64,000 bases of DNA from 2-01-FULL-40-13 sp964433155. GTDB lineage: Bacteria > Patescibacteriota > Microgenomatia > UBA1406 > GWC2-37-13. The stretch lies in NCBI GenBank assembly GCA_964433155.1, contig CAYSQE010000002.1, positions 62,001 to 126,000 on the forward strand, given 5' to 3'. A model generated the notes under the pieces. It made no database searches. It had not been told where the DNA came from and was given only the letters and a program-made list of their open reading frames with translations. Shown piece after piece: positions 51,992-60,099 of this stretch (positions are counted from its first letter, which is position 1; every line of letters begins with the position of its first letter). The translations under genes and the position numbers were made by a program.

Positions 51992-52774
51992 TTATTCGAC
52001 AAGAGAAAGAATGGAGAAATCCGAAATTAAAGCATTTGTATAAGGAGCTACAGCAAATCCTACATACAATTTTTTATCTGGAAATAGTCCATTTGGAAAT
52101 GCATTATTAGTTAATCTATTTACGTCAAGGTAGGCGAGAGTTTCATATGCCTCATCTGTGATGATAAGGTTTTTACCGTCTTGGTTAAAAAAAATATAAA
52201 GTGTATTAAGAGGTTTGTTTAGGAATTTATCAAGGATAAGATATGGCTTTTCTGAGGTTCCATTTTTTGAGTCAGAGTACAGTCTTTTTCCCTCAATTGA
52301 GGTGCCTATAAATATTGATTTTATGTCTTTCCACCATGGAGGTTTTTCAGTAATTCTCCCATATAATACAATCCCACCCAGACCATCCTTATTTTGTAGT
52401 GAAACCTTAACGACAAAAGGGCTATTGATAAGAGTTGCTGAAGAAGAGGAGTCTCCCCACCATGTGCTGCCTATGTTATTGAGGATAAGGCAAGATGAAG
52501 AAAACGAACATTTTTTCTCAATCGGAGTTTTTTTTAAATAATCTATGGCGTTTACCGCATTTGACCAGTTGGCACTTTTGGCCTTTGGGATAAGACTCAA
52601 TAATTTTTCTTTTTCTTGAGATTCAGCGATTAATGGACTGGATGTAGGGGTGCGGGGGATAAACTGTGAGACGTTGGGGATGGCCTGAGGAAAAAGGTAA
52701 TAGAGAAGTTCAAAAACAAAAAAACCAAGTAAAATAATAAATGTACCTAAGAGAATTTTTTGAGTACGCTCCAT
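51992..52774 (-). CDS. Membrane-anchored LamG-like domain protein
   Basis: 260 aa. N-terminal anchor (ILLGTFIILLGFFVFELLYYLF), a Pro/Thr/Ser linker, then a jelly-roll domain of about 190 residues: FVVKVSLQNKDGLGGIVLYG, LYIFFNQDGKNLIITD, and LTNNAFPNGLFPDKKLYVGF, YTNALISDFSILSL. The end is similar to LNQAGLPDGLFPDG and YTNSFVEINGIDLL of the protein at 12476-15037. Probably binds a carbohydrate outside the cell; no catalytic residues seen. Confidence 0.6.
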   Translation of the reverse strand: MERTQKILLGTFIILLGFFVFELLYYLFPQAIPNVSQFIPRTPTSSPLIAESQEKEKLLSLIPKAKSANWSNAVNAIDYLKKTPIEKKCSFSSSCLILNNIGSTWWGDSSSSATLINSPFVVKVSLQNKDGLGGIVLYGRITEKPPWWKDIKSIFIGTSIEGKRLYSDSKNGTSEKPYLILDKFLNKPLNTLYIFFNQDGKNLIITDEAYETLAYLDVNRLTNNAFPNGLFPDKKLYVGFAVAPYTNALISDFSILSLVE

Positions 52775-52802
52775 ACTTAGAATGTATTAAAAATAATAGC
52801 TT

Positions 52803-54497
52803 ATGTCAAATAGCATTTTAATTCTTTTTACTTTAGCGATATTTCTTATTGAGGGGTTAGGATTTAGCAAAGGAAGAGAAATCGTTTATTTTTTAATTCT
52901 AGCTTTACCGTGGGTTCTTTATTTTTTTGATTTTTCTACTAACAAAAAGATAGTTATTCCAAGATTATTTGCCTTAGTCTCCTTAGTTTTTTTTCTCCTT
53001 CTTATAGTTTCTACAGTGTTATCACTAAATATCCAGAGATCGTTTGAATATCTTCTTTTATTATCGTCTTATTTTCTTGTTTTTATCTATGCATATAATC
53101 ATAAAGAGGCCATTTCAAAAGTGATTGCTGTCATCGTCGCTCTTTCTGTGGCATTTTCAATCTACTCTGTTAGCCTAGACTTTTTTTTGACTCACAAATG
53201 GTATAGTTTTATTCCTTCATCAGGATACAACTTAGTCTATCCAACCAATAGCGCACATAATCATCTGGGTGATTTTCTTGTTTTACCTCTTATAATTAGC
53301 CTCTATTTTCTTTTTCGTAAAAAAAATGTTTTTTTTCACTTTTGCTCATTAATATTTTTTTTGCCTTTTCTTATATTTTCATATTCTCGATCAGCATATC
53401 TTTCGCTGATCCTAGCATTGGTATCAATGTTTCTCTACACGAGAAAAAGCCTTAAATTGGGTTTAAGGCAGACTGTTATCTGGCTTTTCATTATTTGTGC
53501 TACGCTTATCTTTTTCATCTCAACAGTTCAAGAGTCAAAAAAAACTAGGATTCTATATCCTTTTCATCAATTTTTGACTAAAAAATCGGACCTGAGGTCT
53601 AAATATTTCTTTGCGAACCGCGATAAATATTTTGGACAAGCAATCAATTCCATGATCAAAAATCCCTGGTTTGGTGTTGGGCCGGGAAATTTTGTCATTT
53701 CGTCTAAACACTATGCTAAAACCCCTCAAAATTGGTCTTATAGCAGTCACAACGTGTTTTTAGATATATTTTCAGAGAGTGGGATATTTGCTGGTATCTT
53801 ATTCGTGGGAATGGTAGCTTTTATCATTAAGAAAAGTGAAAAGAAGATGCTTTTTTTTCTTTTTCTAGCCCTACTTATTAACTTTCAGACAGACTATGCT
53901 CACACGATTTATTCATTACTCTTCTTATTTTTTCTTCTGGGAGGAACTATCTATAAGGAAAAGCAAAAACTTGACGGAATGTTTCTGATAGTCTTGGGCC
54001 TTGCCATTTTTGTATTGATACAAAGCATGGTGCTAAGTAAAATCTTGTTCAAAAACAAACATTATAACTTAGCCTTTTTGACTTATCCTTTTTCGGCTGA
54101 AAATTATCCAAAGCTCATAGAAGATCAATTAGCAAAAGGAAACGCTCAGAAAGCGTTTTATTATGTTTCTCTTTACGAGAAATTTTTTAGCGGAGATCCG
54201 GCGGTGTTAAATTATATTGGAGTGTTTCATCTAAGATATGGAAATCCTACTATTGCGCTTAGCAAATTCAAAAAGGCTTACTATATTTTTCCGTTTGACG
54301 TAACTAATCTCTATAGAAAAATTTATGATTTGGAGGAGTTGGTTAACGGAAAGACCGCAGCAAAAGGATTTGCCAACACATTTTTTAGAAACCTTCAGGA
54401 CGAAAAAGGAAAAATTATACCCTTGGGATTAGCGACTTTTGATATAGAGTGGTTTTGCTGGCAAGTATATGGAAAGTGTCCTTATAAATTTCAATAA
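52803..54497 (+). CDS. O-antigen ligase-like polymerase with C-terminal TPR
   Basis: 564 aa. About eleven membrane segments; FSYSRSAYLSLILALVS, the external loop with KNPWFGVGPGNFVI and SSHNVFLDIFSESGIFAG (His of the Wzy_C active site). After the last membrane helix, residues about 455-530 form a TPR-like unit (PAVLNYIGVFHLRYGNPTIA, LSKFKKAYYIFPF), as seen in one branch of the family. A second ligase/polymerase besides 50479; one may be polymerase and the other the ligase for wall attachment. Confidence 0.82.
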   Translation: MSNSILILFTLAIFLIEGLGFSKGREIVYFLILALPWVLYFFDFSTNKKIVIPRLFALVSLVFFLLLIVSTVLSLNIQRSFEYLLLLSSYFLVFIYAYNHKEAISKVIAVIVALSVAFSIYSVSLDFFLTHKWYSFIPSSGYNLVYPTNSAHNHLGDFLVLPLIISLYFLFRKKNVFFHFCSLIFFLPFLIFSYSRSAYLSLILALVSMFLYTRKSLKLGLRQTVIWLFIICATLIFFISTVQESKKTRILYPFHQFLTKKSDLRSKYFFANRDKYFGQAINSMIKNPWFGVGPGNFVISSKHYAKTPQNWSYSSHNVFLDIFSESGIFAGILFVGMVAFIIKKSEKKMLFFLFLALLINFQTDYAHTIYSLLFLFFLLGGTIYKEKQKLDGMFLIVLGLAIFVLIQSMVLSKILFKNKHYNLAFLTYPFSAENYPKLIEDQLAKGNAQKAFYYVSLYEKFFSGDPAVLNYIGVFHLRYGNPTIALSKFKKAYYIFPFDVTNLYRKIYDLEELVNGKTAAKGFANTFFRNLQDEKGKIIPLGLATFDIEWFCWQVYGKCPYKFQ

Positions 54498-54501
54498 TTT
54501 G

Positions 54502-56109
54502 TTATTGATTTCTCTCAAAATAGGTCTTCAAAATTTCTTTGGCTATTGGTCCCCCAATATCTGATCCTTGTCCGGCTTCTTCAACCAATATAGTGAGAGC
54601 AATTTCTGGTTTATCATAAGGCGCAAAGACAGTAAACCAGGCATGTGGAACGGTATCTTTTCCGTGTGATTCTGCGGTTCCAGTCTTACAGCCAACCTGC
54701 GGCTTAAAATCAAATAGTGGCCAGCCGGTTCCTCCTGATGAGCAGGCTTCTTTCATACCTTGGCGAACAAGGTCGAGGGTTTTTTGCGAGATAGGCAATT
54801 TCTTACAGTTTTGATTTTTGATATTTGAACTTTGATCTTTTGATAGTTGTGGTTTACACAAATATCCACCATTAGCTAAAGATGCTGTGACATTTGTCAC
54901 CTGCAGAGGTGTCACCAATAGATATCCCTGGCCAATCGAAAGATTGTATGTGTCGCCCAAGTACCAACGGTCGTGATATGTTTCTTCCTTCCAAAACTCA
55001 GACGGGATAAGCCCTTCCTCCTCCTCAAGCCTGATACCAGTTTTTGATCCGTAGCCAAATGTTTCTGCCCAATTTTTTATTTTTATTGGGGTTAAGAGAT
55101 CGCCGATTTTATAAAAGAAAATATCATTTGATCTTCTAATGGCCTTTACTATATCAACCATCCCGTCGGTTTTGCCATACTGAAGAAAATACCAGTTGCC
55201 AAATGTTAACGGACCCGCATGTAATATGCCCGTGTCTTCGAATTCTGTTTTTTTATCTATTTTTTTCTCTTCAAGAGCGCCAGTAGCTAAGATCAATTTA
55301 AAAATTGATCCTGGAGGATATGCTCCTTCAGTTACCCGATTAAATAAAGGCTTATCTTTATCTTTCACATAAAAAGAGGTGGCTGTACTATTTTCGTCTT
55401 CGAAATCTTGGGGATTAAAACTTGGAGATGAGACAAGAGTAAGCACTTCTCCAGTCTGAGGTTTTATACCAACCACAGCAGCTCGTTTATCTTTTATAAG
55501 TTCGTAGGCCTTTTTTTGTAGTTCAAAGTCGAGCGCCAACTGAATCGTTTTACCATCCTTGGGTGGAAGAAGAGAAAGAGAACGAAGGTATTTTCCTTTG
55601 GCGTCAACTTCAATCAATTTTTTCCCATGGCGCCCACGCAGATCACATTCATACAACTTTTCAGCACCTTTTTTCCCCACCTTATCAGCAACTTTTAGCT
55701 TAAAAAGACAATGGTCATTTTTCATATCGTCTGGGTCTGCTTTCTGGCGATATCCGATAAGAGAAGCTATCGTCCATGGATAATGATATAGACGATGAGA
55801 GGTCAATCGGTCCGTAACTTTTTTTGTATCCGCGTCGATATTTTCAGTGATAACGAATCCCTTGCGATCAATAATCTTGCCTCTTTTTGCTTCAATCACT
55901 ATCTCTCGAATTCTATTTTGTTCGGAGAGATCCCTATAGTAGTTTCCTTTCACCACCGTAAGTTGAAATAACCTTAACACAAGGACAATAAATAACAATA
56001 AAATAAAGAAGGTATATAAATAAAGAAAAAAATGGGTAGAAATGCTTTTTTCACGTTCAAAACTGATTCCGCCCGACTTTCCTTTATGAAATAAGGGAAG
56101 CTTATTCAT
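54502..56109 (-). CDS. mrdA: Penicillin-binding protein 2-type transpeptidase
   Basis: 535 aa from the ATG at 56109, one base after the stop of the upstream gene; an ATG at 56154 in frame would overlap that gene. One membrane helix (about residues 26-52), a dimerisation domain with IDRKGFVITEN, and the transpeptidase domain: PPGSIFKL with the Ser-x-x-Lys nucleophile (about 268-271), RSNDIFFYK (Ser-x-Asp), and CKTGTAES (about 472). It makes cross-links in elongation peptidoglycan. Somewhat shorter than the usual 600 aa. Its 3' 278 bases are duplicated at 24143-24420 at the far side of the glycan island. Confidence 0.9.
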   Translation of the reverse strand: MNKLPLFHKGKSGGISFEREKSISTHFFLYLYTFFILLLFIVLVLRLFQLTVVKGNYYRDLSEQNRIREIVIEAKRGKIIDRKGFVITENIDADTKKVTDRLTSHRLYHYPWTIASLIGYRQKADPDDMKNDHCLFKLKVADKVGKKGAEKLYECDLRGRHGKKLIEVDAKGKYLRSLSLLPPKDGKTIQLALDFELQKKAYELIKDKRAAVVGIKPQTGEVLTLVSSPSFNPQDFEDENSTATSFYVKDKDKPLFNRVTEGAYPPGSIFKLILATGALEEKKIDKKTEFEDTGILHAGPLTFGNWYFLQYGKTDGMVDIVKAIRRSNDIFFYKIGDLLTPIKIKNWAETFGYGSKTGIRLEEEEGLIPSEFWKEETYHDRWYLGDTYNLSIGQGYLLVTPLQVTNVTASLANGGYLCKPQLSKDQSSNIKNQNCKKLPISQKTLDLVRQGMKEACSSGGTGWPLFDFKPQVGCKTGTAESHGKDTVPHAWFTVFAPYDKPEIALTILVEEAGQGSDIGGPIAKEILKTYFERNQ

Positions 56110-56110
56110 A

Positions 56111-57328
56111 TTATGAGATGAAATAACCTTGGGAAAAAAATCCCAACATAACAATGTGAAGAATTAAAAACACTAAAGCAATTACAATCTTAAGTGGAGA
56201 ACTTTTTATTTCAGCCAAAAAAATAAAAAATGAGAGCGAAAACAGAACATAACGGGGGACAGATGAGAATGTTCCAGTAAAAGTTGGAAGTAATAAATTA
56301 GTGATAGAAAATAAACTTAAACTGATTCTAGCAAAATTTTTCCTGCCTGCCGGCAGGTAGGAATTTTTTAATTTTAAATTTTTAATCAAATCTAAAATCA
56401 AAATAATAAAAACAAAATTGAACGTAATGAACTCAAATACAGAAATAAAATATTGAAAATTCCACCTTGCGGTTATAAAAATGTTGAAATATCGATAGTA
56501 GACTTGAGGAAGAAGGATGAGATTGGATCTTCTATTTGCTCCAAAGGCCCATTGTGAATTAAGAAAAAACAATGGGTCGCCTGTTGTTTGCCAAAGGTAA
56601 AGAGAATATAATACTAAACCAACAAGGGGCGAAAATGCTGCAAAAACAAGGACAAAATTTCTAATTTTTAATTTCCAACCCGCCTGCCGGCGAGGCAGGT
56701 TTCTAATCAATTTAAAAATGAAAAAAATTATTAAAAAAACACCGATGAGTCTTGTAAGAGATGCAAGAAGCGCAAAAATTGCGGCAAGATATAATCTATC
56801 TTTCTTTAAAAAAAACAATGTTCCTATAAAAAGTAAAAAAAAGAGGCCTTCAGTATAGACTGCAGTAAAGAAGAAAGAAGTGGGAAAAAATAGAAGAAAG
56901 AGAATTGTTGAGATTGTTAGACCTTGCCTGCCGGCAGGCAGGTTGTTAGATTGTTGCTTGTTGTTGAAGAGAATCTTTAAATATTTACTAAATATATATA
57001 AACCCAAAAGGAAAGACACGTTAGAAATAACCAGGCCAGTTAGTAAAAAGTTGTTTAAAAACAACGGCGAAATATAGTCGATAAGAATTGGATAAAGAGG
57101 AAAAAAAGCTTGCTGATATTGAGCATATCCTTGTTTAGCAATCATCAGATAATGCACACCATCAAAGTTGGCTAATTTTGTGAAAAGATCTGTAAGATTG
57201 TATTGAGTAGCTATTTCTCCATAAGGAAAAAATCCTAGGTAAGGAATAAAAGAGGGAGCAAGTAATATTATTAAACTATTTATTGTGATAAAACCGGCAA
57301 AAAGAAAGAATATAAAAGCCGTACCCAT
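56111..57328 (-). CDS. PIG-V-like mannosyltransferase (GT-C) with three palindrome-encoded insertions
   Basis: 405 aa, about ten membrane segments. NFDGVHYLMIAKQGY with the external acidic residue and AFFPLYPILI match bacterial PIG-V/GT-C mannosyltransferases that use a polyprenyl-phosphate sugar. Three short insertions interrupt it: NLPAGRQG near residue 132, NLPRRQAGW near 212, and YLPAGRK near 325. Each is encoded by a GC-rich palindrome (56922-56942, 56677-56701, 56342-56361) in an otherwise AT-rich gene. The frame is kept, so the protein is probably functional with the insertions in loops. It precedes PBP2 by one base and may be co-transcribed with it. Confidence 0.8.
   Translation of the reverse strand: MGTAFIFFLFAGFITINSLIILLAPSFIPYLGFFPYGEIATQYNLTDLFTKLANFDGVHYLMIAKQGYAQYQQAFFPLYPILIDYISPLFLNNFLLTGLVISNVSFLLGLYIFSKYLKILFNNKQQSNNLPAGRQGLTISTILFLLFFPTSFFFTAVYTEGLFFLLFIGTLFFLKKDRLYLAAIFALLASLTRLIGVFLIIFFIFKLIRNLPRRQAGWKLKIRNFVLVFAAFSPLVGLVLYSLYLWQTTGDPLFFLNSQWAFGANRRSNLILLPQVYYRYFNIFITARWNFQYFISVFEFITFNFVFIILILDLIKNLKLKNSYLPAGRKNFARISLSLFSITNLLLPTFTGTFSSVPRYVLFSLSFFIFLAEIKSSPLKIVIALVFLILHIVMLGFFSQGYFIS
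56342..56361. repeat. GC-rich palindrome, LPAGR type
   Basis: CCTGCCGGCAGG core (56346-56357) within CCTGCCTGCCGGCAGGTAGG; in frame it encodes YLPAGRK of the mannosyltransferase. Confidence 0.8.
56677..56701. repeat. GC-rich palindrome with GGCGA spacer
   Basis: CCTGCC-GGCGA-GGCAGG flanked by AAC and TT; the 25-base unit is the exact reverse complement of 60696-60720. It encodes NLPRRQAG. Confidence 0.85.
56922..56942. repeat. GC-rich palindrome, perfect 14-bp form
   Basis: GCCTGCCGGCAGGC (56926-56939) within CCTTGCCTGCCGGCAGGCAG; encodes NLPAGRQG in the mannosyltransferase. Confidence 0.85.
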
Positions 57329-57356
57329 GTATTAATTATACCTCAGCTTTTTCTCA

Positions 57357-58133
57357 TCAATATTTTCCAAAGATAAAAGTCACATTAAATTCAGAAACAG
57401 CGGCACAGCCAAATTGCCATTGGGGATCTTCGAGCAGTGTCTTTTGGCTGCTAAAAGAGCGTGCCCATTTAGCATTAACAATATGTTGTCCTTCATTTGG
57501 TTGAAGTCCAGCATTAATAATTTCCCCAATTTCTGTGATCTCTCCTTTTTGCGATGAACGTCTTACGATTTGTACAGTTCGATTAGAATAAAAGGCATAT
57601 AATTGTTGAAAATCTGCTTGTGCAATTCCACAAAGAGATGGGTGTTCTCGAAGCGCGTCCATGCCACGAGCAACTCTATATTGATTAACAGCGTCAAAAA
57701 GTTCTTCTTTTGTAGACATCCGATCATCAGGCGGATAGCCAAATACGTCAAAAAATAGATCTAGATAGAATTGTCTAGCGGTTGCGAGAGTTAAAATCAG
57801 TTGCGATCCCTTATTTTTTACTGGCACCTTATCTTGTTGAGTAAGGTCTTGATTTATTACATGAATCAGCAAAAAAAAGATCATCAGAGATATGCTTAAA
57901 AGAATTGCAAAAATGAAAAATTTTCTTATACTAACGACATGAATAAAAAAAATCAATATATAGGCAATTCCAGATATCAAGTGAAGTTGAATTAGAAAGG
58001 CGAGAAGGGAATTATCAAAAGGAAGCCTATTTTTTTGCAAGAGAAAACCATAGCCTAAAATCAGCATAAAAGTGACATAAGTTAGAAGTAGCAAAAAACG
58101 TATGACTATTTTCGAGTTTAAAAAAGCTAGCAC
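57357..58133 (-). CDS. Membrane protein with CAP (SCP/PR1-like) domain
   Basis: 258 aa. Four hydrophobic segments in the first 105 residues (IVIRFLLLLTYVTFMLILGYGF and others), then a CAP-like domain: LFDAVNQYRVARGMDALREH, LCGIAQA, and C-terminal WARSFSSQKTLLEDPQWQFGCAA. CAP proteins occur in wall and surface contexts; catalytic His/Glu are not complete here (the usual GH motif is GQHIVNAKW), so an enzymatic role is doubtful. The external domain follows the membrane helices. The gene ends 28 bases before the start of the mannosyltransferase. Confidence 0.7.
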   Translation of the reverse strand: MLAFLNSKIVIRFLLLLTYVTFMLILGYGFLLQKNRLPFDNSLLAFLIQLHLISGIAYILIFFIHVVSIRKFFIFAILLSISLMIFFLLIHVINQDLTQQDKVPVKNKGSQLILTLATARQFYLDLFFDVFGYPPDDRMSTKEELFDAVNQYRVARGMDALREHPSLCGIAQADFQQLYAFYSNRTVQIVRRSSQKGEITEIGEIINAGLQPNEGQHIVNAKWARSFSSQKTLLEDPQWQFGCAAVSEFNVTFIFGKY

Positions 58134-58295
58134 ATTTTCATTATAACGTCTTTTTTAAAGCCAAGTCAGACTTGGTTAAAACGAGAAAATATTCATTTCA
58201 TCATCCGGATGAGCAAAGACACAGACGATTTTATCTCTCATAGATAGAAAGTTTTATAGCTAAAAGAGAACATTTTTTGTAAAATTGAAAAGAAT

Positions 58296-58368
58296 CGGGG
58301 AATAGTTCAGATAGTAGAACGCCGCGCTGGGGGTGCGGAGGTGGGCGGGGCAGTACCGCCTTCCCCGA
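58296..58368 (+). tRNA. tRNA-Pro (anticodon GGG) with unusual D and T loops
   Basis: All stems are perfect: acceptor CGGGGAA/TTCCCCG (C1-G72 and A73, as expected for proline), D stem GTTC/GAAC, anticodon stem CCGCG/TGCGG around CTGGGGG (anticodon GGG), variable AGGTG, T stem GGCGG/CCGCC. But the T loop is GGCAGTA, not TTCRANY, and the D loop AGATAGTA has no GG pair, so the normal D/T-loop contact is missing. CCA is not encoded (AAGG follows). A strong terminator lies 7 nt downstream. Confidence 0.8.
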
Positions 58369-58374
58369 AAGGTC

Positions 58375-58405
58375 AAAAAAGCCAGTCTTTAAGACTGGCT
58401 TTTTT
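58375..58405 (+). terminator. Intrinsic terminator after tRNA-Pro
   Basis: GCCAGTC-TTTAA-GACTGGC hairpin preceded by six A and followed by six T: a bidirectional-looking rho-independent terminator. It ends the tRNA transcript, and the endonuclease-like gene begins 27 bases on. Confidence 0.9.
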
Positions 58406-58431
58406 GCTGGTATTTGATATTATTAAAGTAA

Positions 58432-59304
58432 GTGAATATGAGAATGGTTCAAGTAGCATGTGAGTATTGTCACAAGGAATACGTAAAAGAAGTACGTAGG
58501 TACAATGAAGCAATTCGCTATACCTGGAAACAATATTGCTCTCCTCAGTGTTTATCCAACGCGCGAGATAAAAGACACTTGTTTACTTGTTTCAACTCTA
58601 ATTGTAAAAAGACATTTAAAAGAAGATTAAAAGAAATAAGTCATTCCGGAAAGGTTTTTTGTTCTCAATCATGCGCCGCGATAATAAGTAATAAATATAG
58701 ATGGTTAAAACTTCCCAAGAATTATTGTAAAAATCCTAATTGTAATAAGATTATTCCGAAAGGAAATATATATTGTTCGAATAAATGTCAGGGAGTTTTA
58801 AAGAAATTCTCGGACGATGAGTATAAATCAAAAATTATTGAAAGAATACAAAAATTCTATAAAAATAAAAAAAGAATTCCATTTAAGCATGAAATGTGGG
58901 GTAGTTATAAAGCGGCCAGAAGACTTTTCGGTACATGGAATAGCGCTATCATTGTCGCAGGATTTAAACCGAATCCCGTAAGATTTGCAATAAAATATAT
59001 TGCTAATGATGGTCATAAATGTGACTCTTTGGCAGAAAAAATCATCGATGATTGGTTATTTAAAAGAAAGATTCATCATGAAATTAAAGTTGCTTACGGT
59101 ATAAATAGAATGACTGCTGATTTTAAGGTTAATAAAACCTATATTGAGTTCTTCGGTTTAAAAGGAGAAGTTGAGCGATACGATGAATTGGTCTCTATAA
59201 AAGAAAAGTTATGGAAAGAGAAAAAGTTAAAGACAATTGCAATTTACCCAAAAGATCTTTTCCCTCGAAATAGATTAAATGGACTATTAGGAAGCTTACA
59301 CTAA
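58432..59304 (+). CDS. Zinc-finger protein with HNH-associated repeat and endonuclease-like C-terminus
   Basis: 290 aa, GTG at 58432 (an ATG at 58438 is also possible; TGA-TATTAT lies 8 nt before the GTG). Four Cys-pair zinc-finger-like units: CEYCHKEY...YCSPQC, CFNSNCKKTF...FCSQSC, CKNPNCNK...YCSNKC. Then about residues 155-185 (GSYKAARRLFGTWNSAIIVAGFKP) match the homing-endonuclease-associated HNH repeat. The last 90 residues (CDSLAEKIIDDWL, YGINRMTADFKVNKTYIEFFG, IAIYPKDLF) resemble a Vsr/DUF559-type PD-(D/E)xK nuclease fold (Glu at SLAEKI, Asp-x-x-x-Glu at TADFKV/TYIEFF). Likely a DNA-binding endonuclease; host or selfish function unknown. It sits beside a tRNA gene. Confidence 0.65.
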   Translation: MNMRMVQVACEYCHKEYVKEVRRYNEAIRYTWKQYCSPQCLSNARDKRHLFTCFNSNCKKTFKRRLKEISHSGKVFCSQSCAAIISNKYRWLKLPKNYCKNPNCNKIIPKGNIYCSNKCQGVLKKFSDDEYKSKIIERIQKFYKNKKRIPFKHEMWGSYKAARRLFGTWNSAIIVAGFKPNPVRFAIKYIANDGHKCDSLAEKIIDDWLFKRKIHHEIKVAYGINRMTADFKVNKTYIEFFGLKGEVERYDELVSIKEKLWKEKKLKTIAIYPKDLFPRNRLNGLLGSLH

Positions 59305-59352
59305 ATTAGCGAATCGGCCACCCCGACTAAAGATTTTCACAAAAAGCTTTCA

Positions 59353-59586
59353 TCACTTTTTCTCACCGCAATACTTGCAATATCGTTGGTGCATCGTAAA
59401 ATCATAGATAGCCGATGCGCCTACTATGATGTATAGCAATTTCTCCACTGTTGGCCATGACCCAAGAAGTGCATTCACGAGATTAAAATTCAAAAGCCCA
59501 ACAAGTCCCCAATTGAGAGCGCCGATGACGACAAGAGAATACGTAAGCAAGTGAACCATCTTTGCAGCTTTTTCATCCATATCCAT
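59353..59586 (-). CDS. DUF378 small membrane protein
   Basis: 77 aa from the ATG at 59586, with AAGG 5 nt upstream; a GTG one codon earlier is in frame. Two membrane helices separated by a short loop, with the family signature LVVIGALNWGLVGLLNF and IVGASAIYDF. The C-terminus ends CKYCGEKK, a zinc-knuckle-like CxxC. Function of DUF378 is unknown. Divergent from the dCMP deaminase gene. Confidence 0.82.
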   Translation of the reverse strand: MDMDEKAAKMVHLLTYSLVVIGALNWGLVGLLNFNLVNALLGSWPTVEKLLYIIVGASAIYDFTMHQRYCKYCGEKK

Positions 59587-59616
59587 CACCGCCTTTCTTA
59601 TATCAGACTCTACTGA

Positions 59617-59622
59617 TATAAT
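59617..59622 (+). promoter_or_regulatory. Extended -10 before dCMP deaminase
   Basis: TGA-TATAAT ends 6 nt before the ATG at 59629. The upstream in-frame TTG at 59623 would fall right after the hexamer and is not a credible start. Confidence 0.55.
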
Positions 59623-59628
59623 TTGATT

Positions 59629-60099
59629 ATGTCAAGGCCGAATAGACCCTCATGGGATACTTATTTTCTTAACTTGGCTCACGTAGTTAAGGACCGCTCA
59701 AACTGTCTACGCATGTCTGTTGGAGTAGTTATTGTCAGAGACAAACATATTATCGCAACTGGTTACAACGGCACGCCAGCCGGTATAAAAAATTGTATCG
59801 ACGGCGGATGCGAGAGGTGTCTCCACAGAGAGAAAAATATATTAAAAGAAAACGAACGCAAAGACTTATGTATCTGTGTTCATTCAGAGCAAAATGCACT
59901 TCTTCAGTCAGCCTATCATGGTGTATCAACCAAAGGCGCAATTTTATATTCGACAACTTCTCCATGCTTACAGTGTGCAAAAGCGATAATTAATTCAGGA
60001 ATATCATCTGTCGTCTATGAAGGGGAACACCAGGATGATTTAGGGCTAAAACTTCTTCAATCTGCACATGTGGAAGTTCGTCAGTTTAAAAATGATTAA
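59629..60099 (+). CDS. Deoxycytidylate (dCMP) deaminase
   Basis: 156 aa. Zinc-dependent cytidine deaminase fold: HSEQNAL (zinc His and catalytic Glu), SPCLQCAK (two Cys ligands), and the extra CIDGGCERC insertion typical of dCMP deaminases (second zinc site). It converts dCMP to dUMP for thymidylate synthesis. The ATG at 59629 is supported by the -10 box, and MSRPNRPSWDTYFLNLA is the usual beginning. The following glycosidase-like gene overlaps its stop codon. Confidence 0.92.
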   Translation: MSRPNRPSWDTYFLNLAHVVKDRSNCLRMSVGVVIVRDKHIIATGYNGTPAGIKNCIDGGCERCLHREKNILKENERKDLCICVHSEQNALLQSAYHGVSTKGAILYSTTSPCLQCAKAIINSGISSVVYEGEHQDDLGLKLLQSAHVEVRQFKND

